Origin: an uncultured Clostridia bacterium
GTDB lineage: Bacteria > Bacillota > Clostridia > Oscillospirales > Acutalibacteraceae
DNA length: 14,416 bases
Reading direction: 5' to 3'
Assembly: GCA_937897215.1 (NCBI GenBank)
Contig: CALCBQ010000104.1
Coordinates: forward strand, 1 to 14,416
Translations under genes and position numbers: made by a program
In this document: positions 1 to 7,248 of the stretch, one piece after another
Position numbering within the stretch: position 1 is the first letter of the stretch
Layout of the letters: the number at the start of each line of letters is the position of its first letter
Notes under the pieces: model-generated
Told to the model about the DNA's origin: nothing
The model's input: only the letters and a program-made list of their open reading frames with translations
Databases searched by the model: none

Positions 1-132
1 CGATGCAACATCGACTGAAGTTGTCAGCTGGGCAGATATTTCGAAAGATGGCTAGAGGCATATAGCAATATGTGTCCCAGATAGATAATTGCCTTAAACG
101 ACAGAACTCGGCTTACAGACCTACTCATTTTT
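1..132 (+). ncRNA. rnpB: RNase P RNA, 3' portion (partial; 5' end outside window)
   Basis: This is the catalytic RNA of ribonuclease P, which removes 5' leaders from precursor tRNAs. The diagnostic 3' core is visible: the AGATAGATAATTGCC block (80-94), then ACAGAACTCGGCTTACAGAC (101-120). These correspond to the conserved 3' blocks of bacterial RNase P RNA, including the 3' strand of helix P4. A small hairpin (CATAT/ATATG, 59-72) precedes the first block. The molecule appears to end around 121-127, followed by a T-run at 126-132. The 5' half, and so the P1 and P4 partner strands, lies before the window. The identification rests on recalled consensus blocks, and the exact 3' end is approximate. 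Confidence 0.87.
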
Positions 133-159
133 AACAAAAAACAACGAACCCCGTATAAT
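131..159 (+). promoter_or_regulatory. candidate sigma-A promoter for the 114-aa gene and recD2
   Basis: TTAACA (131-136), a 17-bp spacer and TATAAT (154-159) match the housekeeping consensus at 11 of 12 positions. Transcription from it would start near 166, at or inside the GAGGTG ribosome binding site (165-170), leaving almost no leader. Either the mRNA is nearly leaderless or this box is not the main promoter. The -35 box overlaps the T-run at the end of rnpB. Confidence 0.4.
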
Positions 160-176
160 GCATTGAGGTGATTTTA

Positions 177-521
177 ATGTTAAATGCATTTGCTGGGTCC
201 GTTTTATTGTTCTTAACGCTTTTGGGAACTGTTGCAATTTGTTATATTATTATGCTAAAATTGTTAATACCTAAAAGTGATAGCGTCTATTACATAGTTC
301 TGCCTTGTAATCAGAATACAAAAAATGTACGTAAAAAAGCATACGGAACACGAATAAAGCTTAACCTGTTAGGCGAAGATTGTTACACAAAAGTTGTAGT
401 AATTGATTCAGGCATTACTGAAGATGAACGCAAAAATTTATTACCAATATGTAAAGAAAGCAACGGGATTTATCTTGTCCCAAAAGATTATCTAAAGGAC
501 TATTTTGATGGAAGAATTTGA
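177..521 (+). CDS. hypothetical 114-aa membrane-anchored protein
   Basis: I do not recognise this family. The protein has one strong N-terminal hydrophobic segment (about residues 4-30), then a mixed hydrophilic domain of about 80 residues with three cysteines, two of them flanking the KVVVIDSGITEDER stretch. The likely topology is a single-pass membrane protein with a cytoplasmic C-terminal domain. ATG 177 is preferred over the in-frame GTG at 168 because GAGGTG (165-170) sits 6 nt before the ATG and would overlap the GTG. The gene overlaps the start of recD2 by 14 bases, so the two are probably translated from one message. Its position between rnpB and recD2 suggests a conserved vertical gene, but that is inference. 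No catalytic motif is visible. Confidence 0.75.
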   Translation: MLNAFAGSVLLFLTLLGTVAICYIIMLKLLIPKSDSVYYIVLPCNQNTKNVRKKAYGTRIKLNLLGEDCYTKVVVIDSGITEDERKNLLPICKESNGIYLVPKDYLKDYFDGRI

Positions 522-2709
522 AACAAAAATCAAAATAATGGGTACAGTAACAGATATTACCTATCACAATGATGTGAATGGGTATACTGTTTTTGTGGTT
601 GATACAAATGAAGAAGAGCTTACTGTTGTGGCTACGGTGCTTGATTTGAAAATGGGCGACCGTGTTGAAATAGTAGGGGACTATGTGTATCATTCCGTGT
701 ATGGCAGACAGTTTAAAGCTGATTTCTGCAATCCACTTATGCCCGAATCTGTTGAGGATTTGTACCATTACCTTGCAAGTGGTGCGGTTAAAGGTATCAG
801 AGAATCAACCGCCCTTAAAATAGTTGACCGTTTCGGCGAAAAAACTTTTGATATTTTACAGAATGAGCCGGAACGTCTTGCAGAAATCAAGGGTATTTCA
901 CTTGAAAAAGCAAAAAAAATCGGCAAAGAATATAACGTTCAGTATTCAACAAGAGCATTAATAATTACTTTGTCAAAATACGGATTAAAAACGAATGAAT
1001 GTATTACTGCATATGATAAGTTTGGTAAAAATGCAGTGGAAATAATTGAAAATAACCCATATATTCTTTGCGAAGGCGAAAACAGAATTTCTTTTGAGCG
1101 CGCAGAACAAATTGCAGAGATGTTACCGAATAAACCTTCGTCTCAACACAGAATTGAGGCAGGTGTGCTTTATGTTGTTACACACAATTTTTATAACGGC
1201 CACACATGTATTCCTCTTGAAAAGTTGTTTGTACCATCCGGCGAGTTGTTAAATGAGAGTCGTGATAATATAGAAATCGCAATCGATAATCTTTTAAGTA
1301 CAAAAAGACTTGTTTGCGAAAAAATAGGTAGCCGTGATTTTGTGTTCTTACCTGAAACATATCATGCGGAAAAATCTATTGCAAAACGACTTAATGTGTT
1401 GCTCAAATTCCCGCCTGAAAATCCTATTGATGTAAATAAATACATAGAGAAGATTGAAAAATCCTGCAAAATTGAATATGCCGAAAAACAGAAAGAGGCA
1501 ATTGCGACTGCAGTTAATAAGGGTATTCTTATTTTAACAGGTGGACCCGGTACAGGTAAAACTACAACTCTTAATGGTATTATCAATATGTTTGATAAAG
1601 ATATGCTCGATATTGCTCTTTGCGCACCAACAGGCCGTGCCGCACAACGAATGACAGAAGCAACAGGCAGAAATGCTACTACAATTCATAGACTTTTAGA
1701 GGTTGAATGGGGCGAGAATGATAAACCAGTGTTTAAGCGTAATCTTCGCAATCCTCTTGATTGTCAAGCGGTTATTGTTGATGAAATGTCAATGGTAGAT
1801 ATTTTCTTGTTTTCATCTCTTTTAGAGGCGCTTCCATTCGGCTGTCGTCTTATTATGGTTGGCGATAGCGACCAGTTACCGTCTGTCAGCGCAGGCAATG
1901 TGCTTAAGGATTTAATTGATTGCGGTAAATTGCCCGTTGTACAATTAAAAGAGATTTTCCGTCAGTCAATGGGTAGTAATATTGTTAAAAATGCCCATGC
2001 CATAGTAAACGGAAAGCAGATTGATACGGAATACAAAGACGGCGACTTTTTCTTTATGCATCGCCATTATCCTCTTGATGCAGTACGTACAATCAAAGAC
2101 CTTTGCACGAAAAGATTGCCTGATGCATACGGATTTGACCCTACCACACAAATTCAGGTGCTTTGTCCATCTAAAAAAGGCGATACAGGTACAGTAAATC
2201 TTAATCAATTGTTGCAAGAAGCACTTAATCCTTCTGAAAAAGGCAAAGCCGAGTATAATACAGGTTATCGCATTTTCCGTGAAGGCGATAAGGTTATGCA
2301 AACCAAGAATAATTATAATATTCATTGGGAATCCAAAAACGATGAAGGCGACGGAATTTTTAACGGTGATATCGGTTTTATAGAAATTATTGATATTGCC
2401 CATGATGCTGTTGTAATAGACTTTTCGGGCAAACGCGCTACATATACAAAAGAACAACTTACAGAAATTGAACTTGCCTATGCTGTAACAGTACATAAAA
2501 GTCAGGGTAGTGAGTTTGATGCAGTTGTAATCCCAATGATTTCTGTAAATAATAAACTTTGTTACAGAAATCTTCTCTATACTGCTGTTACAAGAGCGAA
2601 GAAATTGTTAATTCTCGTTGGCACAACTGGTTGTCTTAACAGTATGATAGAAAATAATAAAACTCAACTTCGTTATTCATCACTTAAACATTTTATGCTT
2701 GACAACTGA
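508..2709 (+). CDS. recD2: RecD-like SF1B DNA helicase RecD2
   Basis: This is an ATP-dependent 5'-to-3' DNA helicase of the RecD2 family, acting in DNA repair and replication-fork maintenance without RecBC. The 733-aa length fits the family. In order it shows an OB-like N-terminal domain (about 8-75), helix-hairpin-helix repeats (about 88-140), Walker A GGPGTGKTTT (345-354), Walker B with D425-E426, motif III GDSDQLPS (452-459), motif IV FRQS (484-487), motif V VHKSQGSEF (662-670) and motif VI YTAVTRAKK (691-699, arginine 696). All key ATPase residues are intact. ATG 508 is chosen over the TTG at 505 because AAAGGA (494-499) lies 8 nt upstream. No terminator directly follows; read-through transcripts would enter the TPP riboswitch region and meet its terminator. 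Confidence 0.96.
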   Translation: MEEFETKIKIMGTVTDITYHNDVNGYTVFVVDTNEEELTVVATVLDLKMGDRVEIVGDYVYHSVYGRQFKADFCNPLMPESVEDLYHYLASGAVKGIRESTALKIVDRFGEKTFDILQNEPERLAEIKGISLEKAKKIGKEYNVQYSTRALIITLSKYGLKTNECITAYDKFGKNAVEIIENNPYILCEGENRISFERAEQIAEMLPNKPSSQHRIEAGVLYVVTHNFYNGHTCIPLEKLFVPSGELLNESRDNIEIAIDNLLSTKRLVCEKIGSRDFVFLPETYHAEKSIAKRLNVLLKFPPENPIDVNKYIEKIEKSCKIEYAEKQKEAIATAVNKGILILTGGPGTGKTTTLNGIINMFDKDMLDIALCAPTGRAAQRMTEATGRNATTIHRLLEVEWGENDKPVFKRNLRNPLDCQAVIVDEMSMVDIFLFSSLLEALPFGCRLIMVGDSDQLPSVSAGNVLKDLIDCGKLPVVQLKEIFRQSMGSNIVKNAHAIVNGKQIDTEYKDGDFFFMHRHYPLDAVRTIKDLCTKRLPDAYGFDPTTQIQVLCPSKKGDTGTVNLNQLLQEALNPSEKGKAEYNTGYRIFREGDKVMQTKNNYNIHWESKNDEGDGIFNGDIGFIEIIDIAHDAVVIDFSGKRATYTKEQLTEIELAYAVTVHKSQGSEFDAVVIPMISVNNKLCYRNLLYTAVTRAKKLLILVGTTGCLNSMIENNKTQLRYSSLKHFMLDN

Positions 2710-2726
2710 GTTGTTGGGTGTATAAT
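2699..2726 (+). promoter_or_regulatory. consensus sigma-A promoter for the thiT leader
   Basis: TTGACA (2699-2704) and TATAAT (2721-2726), with a 16-bp spacer, match both hexamers exactly. The -35 box lies inside the last codons of recD2, whose stop is 2707-2709. Transcription should begin at about 2732-2735, just before the TPP aptamer. Confidence 0.85.
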
Positions 2727-2751
2727 GTATATAAGCCAAGAAAATTCAATA

Positions 2752-2840
2752 TTATGGGTGCTGACGGTAAGTCGGCTGAGATTAGAGTTAAACCACTCTT
2801 GACCATTGAACCTGATACGGATAATGCCGGCGTAGGAAAT
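2752..2840 (+). promoter_or_regulatory. TPP riboswitch (THI element) controlling thiT
   Basis: This is a thiamine-pyrophosphate-sensing aptamer. The conserved blocks are in order: GGGTGC (2756-2761), a 6-bp P3-like stem GCTGAC/GTCGGC around GGTAA, the hallmark CTGAGA (2776-2781), an accessory stem AGAGT/ACTCT (2784-2799), then TTGAACCTGAT (2806-2816), GGATAATGCCGGCGTAGGAA (2819-2838). The closing P1 helix is weak and I cannot fix its limits. A downstream terminator (2846-2881) indicates transcriptional control: TPP bound favours termination, low TPP allows thiT expression. The gene it controls, a thiamine transporter, fits. Confidence 0.95.
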
Positions 2841-2845
2841 TCTTC

Positions 2846-2881
2846 ATTCAGCCTTGCGGTATTCCTTGGCTGAATTTTTTT
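2846..2881 (+). terminator. intrinsic terminator, expression platform of the TPP riboswitch
   Basis: An 8-bp stem ATTCAGCC (2846-2853) / GGCTGAAT (2868-2875) with a 14-nt loop is followed by seven Ts (2875-2881). It lies 5 nt after the aptamer and 18 nt before the thiT start. Its 3' strand can instead pair with the leader sequence AGCCAAG (2734-2740), which suggests an antiterminator. It may also end read-through transcripts from recD2. Confidence 0.88.
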
Positions 2882-2899
2882 ATTTGGAGATGATATTGA

Positions 2900-3565
2900 A
2901 TGAAAAAGAAAAGTATGATTTGGCTTTATTGGCTAGTTGAAAGTGCAATTATGATTGCTTTGGCAGCAGTTTTGGAACTTGTGTCAAAGTCTATTATTCC
3001 CGAATTAGCTTTCGGTGGACAAATAACAATCGTCAGCATGCTTCCTGTTGTACTTGTAGCTTGGAAATATGGTATGGGTAAAGGACTTGTTACAGGTTTT
3101 ATTTACTCCTTAGTTCAGATGGTTATGGGTGTCAGCACAATCAGTAAAATGATTTTACCTACATCGGATGAATATCTTGGAAGTTTATTTAATATCGCAC
3201 TTATGTTTATATTTGACTACATACTTGCATATACAGTTCTTGGACTTTCATCTATGTATAAAAAAGTAATCAAAAAAGATTATATCTCGTTACCACTTGG
3301 TGCTTTTACAGTCCTTTTGCTTCGTTATATATGCCATATTGTTTCAGGCTATATTCTTTTTGGCGCTTGGGCGGAATGGTTCTTCACACAAGATGGTTTC
3401 TACTCTTGGGGCGAAACAATTATGAATACATTCAGTGGTAACGGACTTTCACTTGTATATTCAATTGTTTACAATGGATTTTATATGATTCCTGAAATTA
3501 TAATTACAACAATAGTTGCTGTTGTAATCAGTAAAATTCCACAAATAACAAAAACTAGAGCATAA
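2900..3565 (+). CDS. thiT: ThiT, thiamine-binding S component of an ECF transporter
   Basis: This is an integral membrane substrate-binding subunit that captures thiamine and works with the shared EcfA/A'/T energising module, which is not in this window. The 221-aa protein is almost wholly hydrophobic with about six membrane segments. Family-like features include LVAWKYGMGKGLVTG (52-66), RYICHIVSG (142-150, with R142 and H146), and YNGFYMIPE (191-199). The last two blocks correspond to the thiamine-contact helices known in Lactococcus ThiT. It is somewhat longer than the roughly 180-residue Lactococcus protein because of a longer loop near 158-182. The start is ATG with GGAGATG 7 nt upstream. 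The TPP riboswitch in its leader independently supports thiamine specificity. Confidence 0.94.
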   Translation: MKKKSMIWLYWLVESAIMIALAAVLELVSKSIIPELAFGGQITIVSMLPVVLVAWKYGMGKGLVTGFIYSLVQMVMGVSTISKMILPTSDEYLGSLFNIALMFIFDYILAYTVLGLSSMYKKVIKKDYISLPLGAFTVLLLRYICHIVSGYILFGAWAEWFFTQDGFYSWGETIMNTFSGNGLSLVYSIVYNGFYMIPEIIITTIVAVVISKIPQITKTRA

Positions 3566-3570
3566 ATAAA

Positions 3571-3600
3571 AAATCCCTTACTCGTAAGAGTAGGGGATTT
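3571..3600. terminator. bidirectional intrinsic terminator between thiT and comM
   Basis: A 13-bp stem with one G-T wobble (3571-3583 / 3588-3600) closes on a GTAA loop. T-rich sequence follows the stem on both strands, so it can end thiT transcription rightward and comM transcription leftward. The comM stop codon is only 5 nt away. Confidence 0.88.
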
Positions 3601-3604
3601 TAGT

Positions 3605-5131
3605 TTATTCATCAAATTTTCTGTCAAAACTTCTGTATTGAATAGCTTCGGTAATGTGCTTTGTATCAATTTCTTCTGCATTATCAAGGTCTGCAATAGT
3701 TCTTGCAATTCTCAAAACTTTATCATAAGCACGTGCAGAAAGCGAAAGTCTTTCAAATGCAGTTTTAAGTATAAATAAAGCATTTTCAGTCATAATACAA
3801 TATTTTCTCGTGCTTGCAGCATCCATTTTTGCATTACAAGTAATTTTTGTGCCTTCAAAACGCTTGTGTTGAATAGCTCGTGCTGCTTCAACTCGTTTTT
3901 TGATTTCGCTTGACGGCTCTGATTTGTGATTGCCGGAAAGATTTTCAAAATCAACAGGTGGTACATTTACATGTATATCAAGACGGTCAATAAGCGGACC
4001 ACTTACACGGTTTAAGTATCTTTGTGCTGCACCATTTGAGCAAGTACAAGGGCGAGTAGGATGCCCGTAATAACCGCAAGGGCAAGGATTCATGGCACAA
4101 ATCATCATAACTGAACAAGGATATTGAAATTTAGCCATAGCACGCGAAATGCTTATAACACCATCTTCCATAGGTTGACGCAAAACTTCAAGAGTATTTC
4201 TTGTGAATTCTGGCAACTCATCAAGGAATAACACACCATTGTGTGCCAAAGATACCTCGCCGGGTCTTGGGATTGCACCACCGCCCGAAAGTCCCGCAGG
4301 GGAAACCGTGTGATGTGGCGAGCGGAATGGTCTTGAACGAATAAGTGAGATACCACTTGGCAATGCACCGGCAATAGAATAGATATTTGTAGTTTCTATT
4401 GATTCCTCAAATGTCATATCAGGCAAAATTGATGGCATTCTTTTTGCAAGCATACTCTTACCTGACCCCGGAGGTCCAATCATAAGTACATTATGTCCGC
4501 CTGCTGCAGCGATTTCTAATGCACGTTTAACTTCTTCCTGACCACGCACATCTGCAAAATCGGGAATATTAAGTGGATTATAATATTCCGTGTAACTTTC
4601 AGATGTTACAGGCTGAATTTCTTCCATACCGGTAAGATGCTTAAGTAATTGAAAAACATTTTTAACAGGATAAACTTCAATGCCTTGAACAACTGCACCT
4701 TCACTTGTGTTTTCAATAGGAATAAAAATTTTCTTTATGCCGTTTTTCTTTGCACAAAGAACCATTGGCAAAACACCATTTACTTTGCGAAGTTCTCCGT
4801 CAAGAGACAATTCACCGATAAATGCCATATCGTCAGTAACGCCTTTAAGTTGTTCGTTAGCACAAAGAAGTGATATAAGAATAGGCAGGTCATAAAGCGG
4901 ACCTTCTTTTTTCATATCAGCAGGGGCAAGATTTACTGTAATTCTGCTTACAGGGTATTGAAGATTTGCATTTTTGATTGCAGAACGAACTCTTTCACGG
5001 CTTTCTGAAACGGCTGTGTCAGGGAGTCCTACAATATCAAATCGTGGCAGTCCACCTGAAATATCAGCCTCAACAATTACTTTGTAGGCCTCCATTCCAA
5101 AAAGACCAAGACTTGTAACCTTTGCAAACAA
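3605..5131 (-). CDS. comM: ComM/YifB family AAA+ ATPase (Mg-chelatase-like)
   Basis: This belongs to the ComM family; the characterised member is a hexameric branch-migration helicase that extends heteroduplex during natural transformation. The protein (508 aa from the chosen start) has the N-terminal Lon-protease-like ChlI domain (about 1-165), Walker A GPPGSGKS (219-226), Walker B VLFLDE (300-305), a cysteine-rich NPCPCGYYGHP block (348-358) continuing to C364, the GPLIDRLDIHV arginine region (about 378-388), and the C-terminal helical domain with SARAYDKVLRIARTIADL. TTG at 5131 is preferred because GGGGTG (5143-5138) is 6 nt upstream and the product then begins FAKV, like family members. 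The GTG at 5140 (511 aa) would overlap that ribosome site. Competence in this organism is not implied, since the gene is widespread. Confidence 0.94.
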   Translation of the reverse strand: MFAKVTSLGLFGMEAYKVIVEADISGGLPRFDIVGLPDTAVSESRERVRSAIKNANLQYPVSRITVNLAPADMKKEGPLYDLPILISLLCANEQLKGVTDDMAFIGELSLDGELRKVNGVLPMVLCAKKNGIKKIFIPIENTSEGAVVQGIEVYPVKNVFQLLKHLTGMEEIQPVTSESYTEYYNPLNIPDFADVRGQEEVKRALEIAAAGGHNVLMIGPPGSGKSMLAKRMPSILPDMTFEESIETTNIYSIAGALPSGISLIRSRPFRSPHHTVSPAGLSGGGAIPRPGEVSLAHNGVLFLDELPEFTRNTLEVLRQPMEDGVISISRAMAKFQYPCSVMMICAMNPCPCGYYGHPTRPCTCSNGAAQRYLNRVSGPLIDRLDIHVNVPPVDFENLSGNHKSEPSSEIKKRVEAARAIQHKRFEGTKITCNAKMDAASTRKYCIMTENALFILKTAFERLSLSARAYDKVLRIARTIADLDNAEEIDTKHITEAIQYRSFDRKFDE

Positions 5132-5159
5132 AATAATCACCCCATAAATAATTTATTCA

Positions 5160-5189
5160 ATTATACAATAAATAACATCATATTTTCAA
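5160..5189 (-). promoter_or_regulatory. candidate sigma-A promoter for comM
   Basis: On the minus strand, TTGAAA (5189-5184) and TATAAT (5165-5160) are separated by 18 bp, close to the housekeeping consensus. The leader to the comM start would be about 25 nt and contains its ribosome site. Confidence 0.65.
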
Positions 5190-5213
5190 CATAAAAATAA
5201 TATATATTTTGTA

Positions 5214-5249
5214 TTTACTTTTGCATTCAATTAGCGTAAAATATATATA
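5214..5249 (+). promoter_or_regulatory. candidate promoter region for the phosphohexomutase gene
   Basis: Two overlapping sigma-A-like pairs are possible, each with a 17-bp spacer: TTTACT (5214-5219) with TAAAAT (5237-5242), and TTGCAT (5221-5226) with TATATA (5244-5249). The region is extremely AT-rich, so neither choice is firm. It is divergent from the comM promoter. Confidence 0.4.
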
Positions 5250-5271
5250 GTAAAATTTAGGAGGTATTGTT

Positions 5272-6990
5272 GTGAACGATATTAATAAGCTTTATGAACA
5301 ATGGCTTTCTTCAGCAACGGCAGATGCTGATTTAATTCCTGAACTCGAAAGTGTTAATGGCGATAATGAAGCAATTCTTGACCGTTTTTATAAAAACCTT
5401 GAATTTGGTACTGCAGGACTTCGTGGTGTTATAGGTGCAGGTACAAACCGTATGAATGTATATACAGTTAATCAGGCAACGCAGGGACTTGCGGATTATC
5501 TTAATGAAGCATTCGAAAATCCATCAGTTGCTATCGCTTATGATTCAAGAATTAAATCTAAAGAGTTTGCCCAAAGTGCAGCAGGTGTTTTAGCAGCTAA
5601 TGGTATTAAGGTGTATATTTATCCTGAACTTGTACCAACTCCAATGCTTTCATTTGCAGTAAGACGCCTTGAGTGCTCATCGGGTATTATTATTACTGCA
5701 AGCCACAATCCGTCAAAATATAACGGATTTAAGTGCTATGACCCTAATGGTTATCAGATGACTGATGAAGCTGCTGCAAAAACATATGAGTATATTCAGA
5801 ATATTGATATGTTCACAGGCGTAAAAACAATGAGCTTTGAAGATGCACTGGCTGAAGATATGGTTGATTTTATTGAGGATTGGCTCTATGATGAGTTTTA
5901 TGAAAAGGTTAAATCGTGCCTTGTTAATGCCGATTCAATCAAAAAAGCAGGACTTAAAGTGATTTATACACCACTTAACGGTGCGGGTAATAAACCTGTC
6001 CGTAAAGTTCTTAAAATGGCAGGCATTACTGATGTAACTGTTGTTAAAGAACAAGAAAAACCGGATGGTAACTTCCCGACTTGTCCTTATCCTAACCCCG
6101 AAATCCGTCAGGCATTTGAATGTGCTATTGAAACTGCAAAAGGTACAGATGCTGATTTGCTTCTTGCTACTGACCCTGACTGCGACCGTGTGGGTATTGC
6201 AGTAAAAGAGGGCGATGATTATGTTCTTATGACAGGTAATGAAGTTGGTGCAATGCTTTGTGAATATCTTTTGTCAACCCTTAAAGAGCAAAATAAATTA
6301 CCTGCAAATCCTGTTGTAGTTAAATCTATTGTTACAACACCTCTTATTGAGGCAATTTGCAGTGCTTACGGTGCAGAAGTTGCAGACCTGCTCACAGGTT
6401 TTAAGTATATCGGCGAACTCATTACAAATCTTGAAAAAGAAGGCAAAGAGGAAAACTTTGTTGTTGGTATGGAAGAATCTTACGGTTATCTTCGTGGAAT
6501 TCACGCTCGTGATAAAGATGCAGTTGTTGCTTCGCTTATGATTTGTGAAATGGCTGCAGTTTATAAACTTCGTGGAATTTCACTCAAGGAGTTTATGGAT
6601 AGCATTTACGAAAAGTATGGTATGTATCTTAATACTGTCCTTAATTTTGCATTTGAAGGTGCAAGTGGAATGCAAAAGATGGCAGATATTATGAACTCAC
6701 TTCGCGAGAATGCACCAACATCTTTTGCGGGCAAAAAAGTTGTAAAGGTTGCCGATTATAAAGAAAGCCTTGTGAAAGATACATCAACAGGGGAGAGCGC
6801 TCTAATTAATCTTCCTAAATCAAATGTGCTGTCATATTCACTCCAGGATAACAGCAAAGTTATTGTTCGCCCATCAGGCACAGAGCCAAAAATTAAGGTA
6901 TATATTACCGCTTGTGCAGAAAATCGAGCTGATGCTGAATCGCTTACAAATATGATTGCTGATGATGCAAAAGGACTTTTAGGAGTGTAA
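5272..6990 (+). CDS. phospho-sugar mutase (alpha-D-phosphohexomutase, PgcA/PGM2 type)
   Basis: A cytoplasmic phosphohexomutase, most likely phosphoglucomutase interconverting glucose-1-P and glucose-6-P; phosphopentomutase activity is the main alternative. The 572-aa length fits the PgcA/PGM2 branch. All four signature sites are intact: catalytic phosphoserine loop TASHNP (142-147, Ser144), Mg2+ loop DPDCDRVGI (301-309), sugar-specificity loop GMEESYG (399-405), and phosphate-binding loop RPSGTEPKIK (533-542). The start is GTG with TAGGAGGT 7 nt upstream; no better ATG exists nearby. A 31-aa membrane peptide gene follows after 1 nt, with a terminator after it, so the two form a short transcription unit. 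Substrate preference cannot be read from sequence alone. Confidence 0.93.
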   Translation: MNDINKLYEQWLSSATADADLIPELESVNGDNEAILDRFYKNLEFGTAGLRGVIGAGTNRMNVYTVNQATQGLADYLNEAFENPSVAIAYDSRIKSKEFAQSAAGVLAANGIKVYIYPELVPTPMLSFAVRRLECSSGIIITASHNPSKYNGFKCYDPNGYQMTDEAAAKTYEYIQNIDMFTGVKTMSFEDALAEDMVDFIEDWLYDEFYEKVKSCLVNADSIKKAGLKVIYTPLNGAGNKPVRKVLKMAGITDVTVVKEQEKPDGNFPTCPYPNPEIRQAFECAIETAKGTDADLLLATDPDCDRVGIAVKEGDDYVLMTGNEVGAMLCEYLLSTLKEQNKLPANPVVVKSIVTTPLIEAICSAYGAEVADLLTGFKYIGELITNLEKEGKEENFVVGMEESYGYLRGIHARDKDAVVASLMICEMAAVYKLRGISLKEFMDSIYEKYGMYLNTVLNFAFEGASGMQKMADIMNSLRENAPTSFAGKKVVKVADYKESLVKDTSTGESALINLPKSNVLSYSLQDNSKVIVRPSGTEPKIKVYITACAENRADAESLTNMIADDAKGLLGV

Positions 6991-6991
6991 A

Positions 6992-7087
6992 ATGAATAGA
7001 AATAAATTTGTAAAGGGAGTAGCAATTTTTCTTGCAGTAATTATGCTTTTAAGTACTGCATCCGTATTACTTCAGATTTTTATGTGA
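6992..7087 (+). CDS. 31-aa single-pass membrane peptide (Prli42-like?)
   Basis: A short reading frame begins at ATG 6992, 1 nt after the mutase stop, with AGGAG (6981-6985) 6 nt upstream. The product starts MNRNKFVKG, continues as one hydrophobic helix (about residues 10-30) with an LLSTAS core, and ends FM. Size, basic N-terminus and the ML-LST-like core resemble Prli42/DUF4044, the Firmicutes mini-protein that tethers the stressosome to the membrane in Listeria. That comparison is from memory and the similarity is short, so the name is tentative. A strong ribosome site and a terminator 7 nt downstream support it as a real gene. Confidence 0.6.
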   Translation: MNRNKFVKGVAIFLAVIMLLSTASVLLQIFM

Positions 7088-7093
7088 ACAATT

Positions 7094-7122
7094 AGCCACA
7101 GATTATATTCTGTGGCTTTTTT
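7094..7122 (+). terminator. intrinsic terminator after the mutase/31-aa peptide unit
   Basis: A perfect 9-bp stem AGCCACAGA (7094-7102) / TCTGTGGCT (7109-7117), with a 6-nt loop, is followed by a run of six Ts (7117-7122). Confidence 0.93.
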
Positions 7123-7167
7123 GTGTATTTTTCGACGATATTTGTGAAAATTATACATAATTTTCTG

Positions 7168-7195
7168 TTGACTTTTATTTTTTTTGTGCTATAAT
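7168..7195 (+). promoter_or_regulatory. strong extended -10 promoter for the SigH-like gene
   Basis: TTGACT (7168-7173), a 16-bp spacer and TATAAT (7190-7195) preceded by TGC (7187-7189) form an extended -10 promoter. This is a typical vegetative sigma-A promoter. The leader to the start codon would be about 47 nt. Confidence 0.82.
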
Positions 7196-7248
7196 CTATC
7201 TAAAATATATTTGGTTATGTGTATTTCTGTGCTTTGAGGTGTTTTATC

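Noticed and set aside
2..55. An open frame at the left edge ending in TAG that could look like the C-terminus of a protein
   Set aside because: The region is the 3' part of RNase P RNA by its conserved blocks, so the frame is coincidental.
1966..2496. A 176-codon open frame on the minus strand inside recD2
   Set aside because: It is opposite the conserved helicase motifs, is rich in Cys, Phe and Ile as expected of an antisense frame, and has no recognisable domain.
3605..5131. comM as evidence for a magnesium chelatase or for active natural competence
   Set aside because: Domain order and the cysteine-rich block identify ComM/YifB rather than BchI/ChlI, and comM is present in many bacteria not known to be competent.
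7219..7248. Upstream in-frame ATG extending the sigma factor by ten residues
   Set aside because: There is no ribosome site before 7219, while GAGGTG is correctly placed for GTG 7249 and the added residues do not resemble sigma factors.
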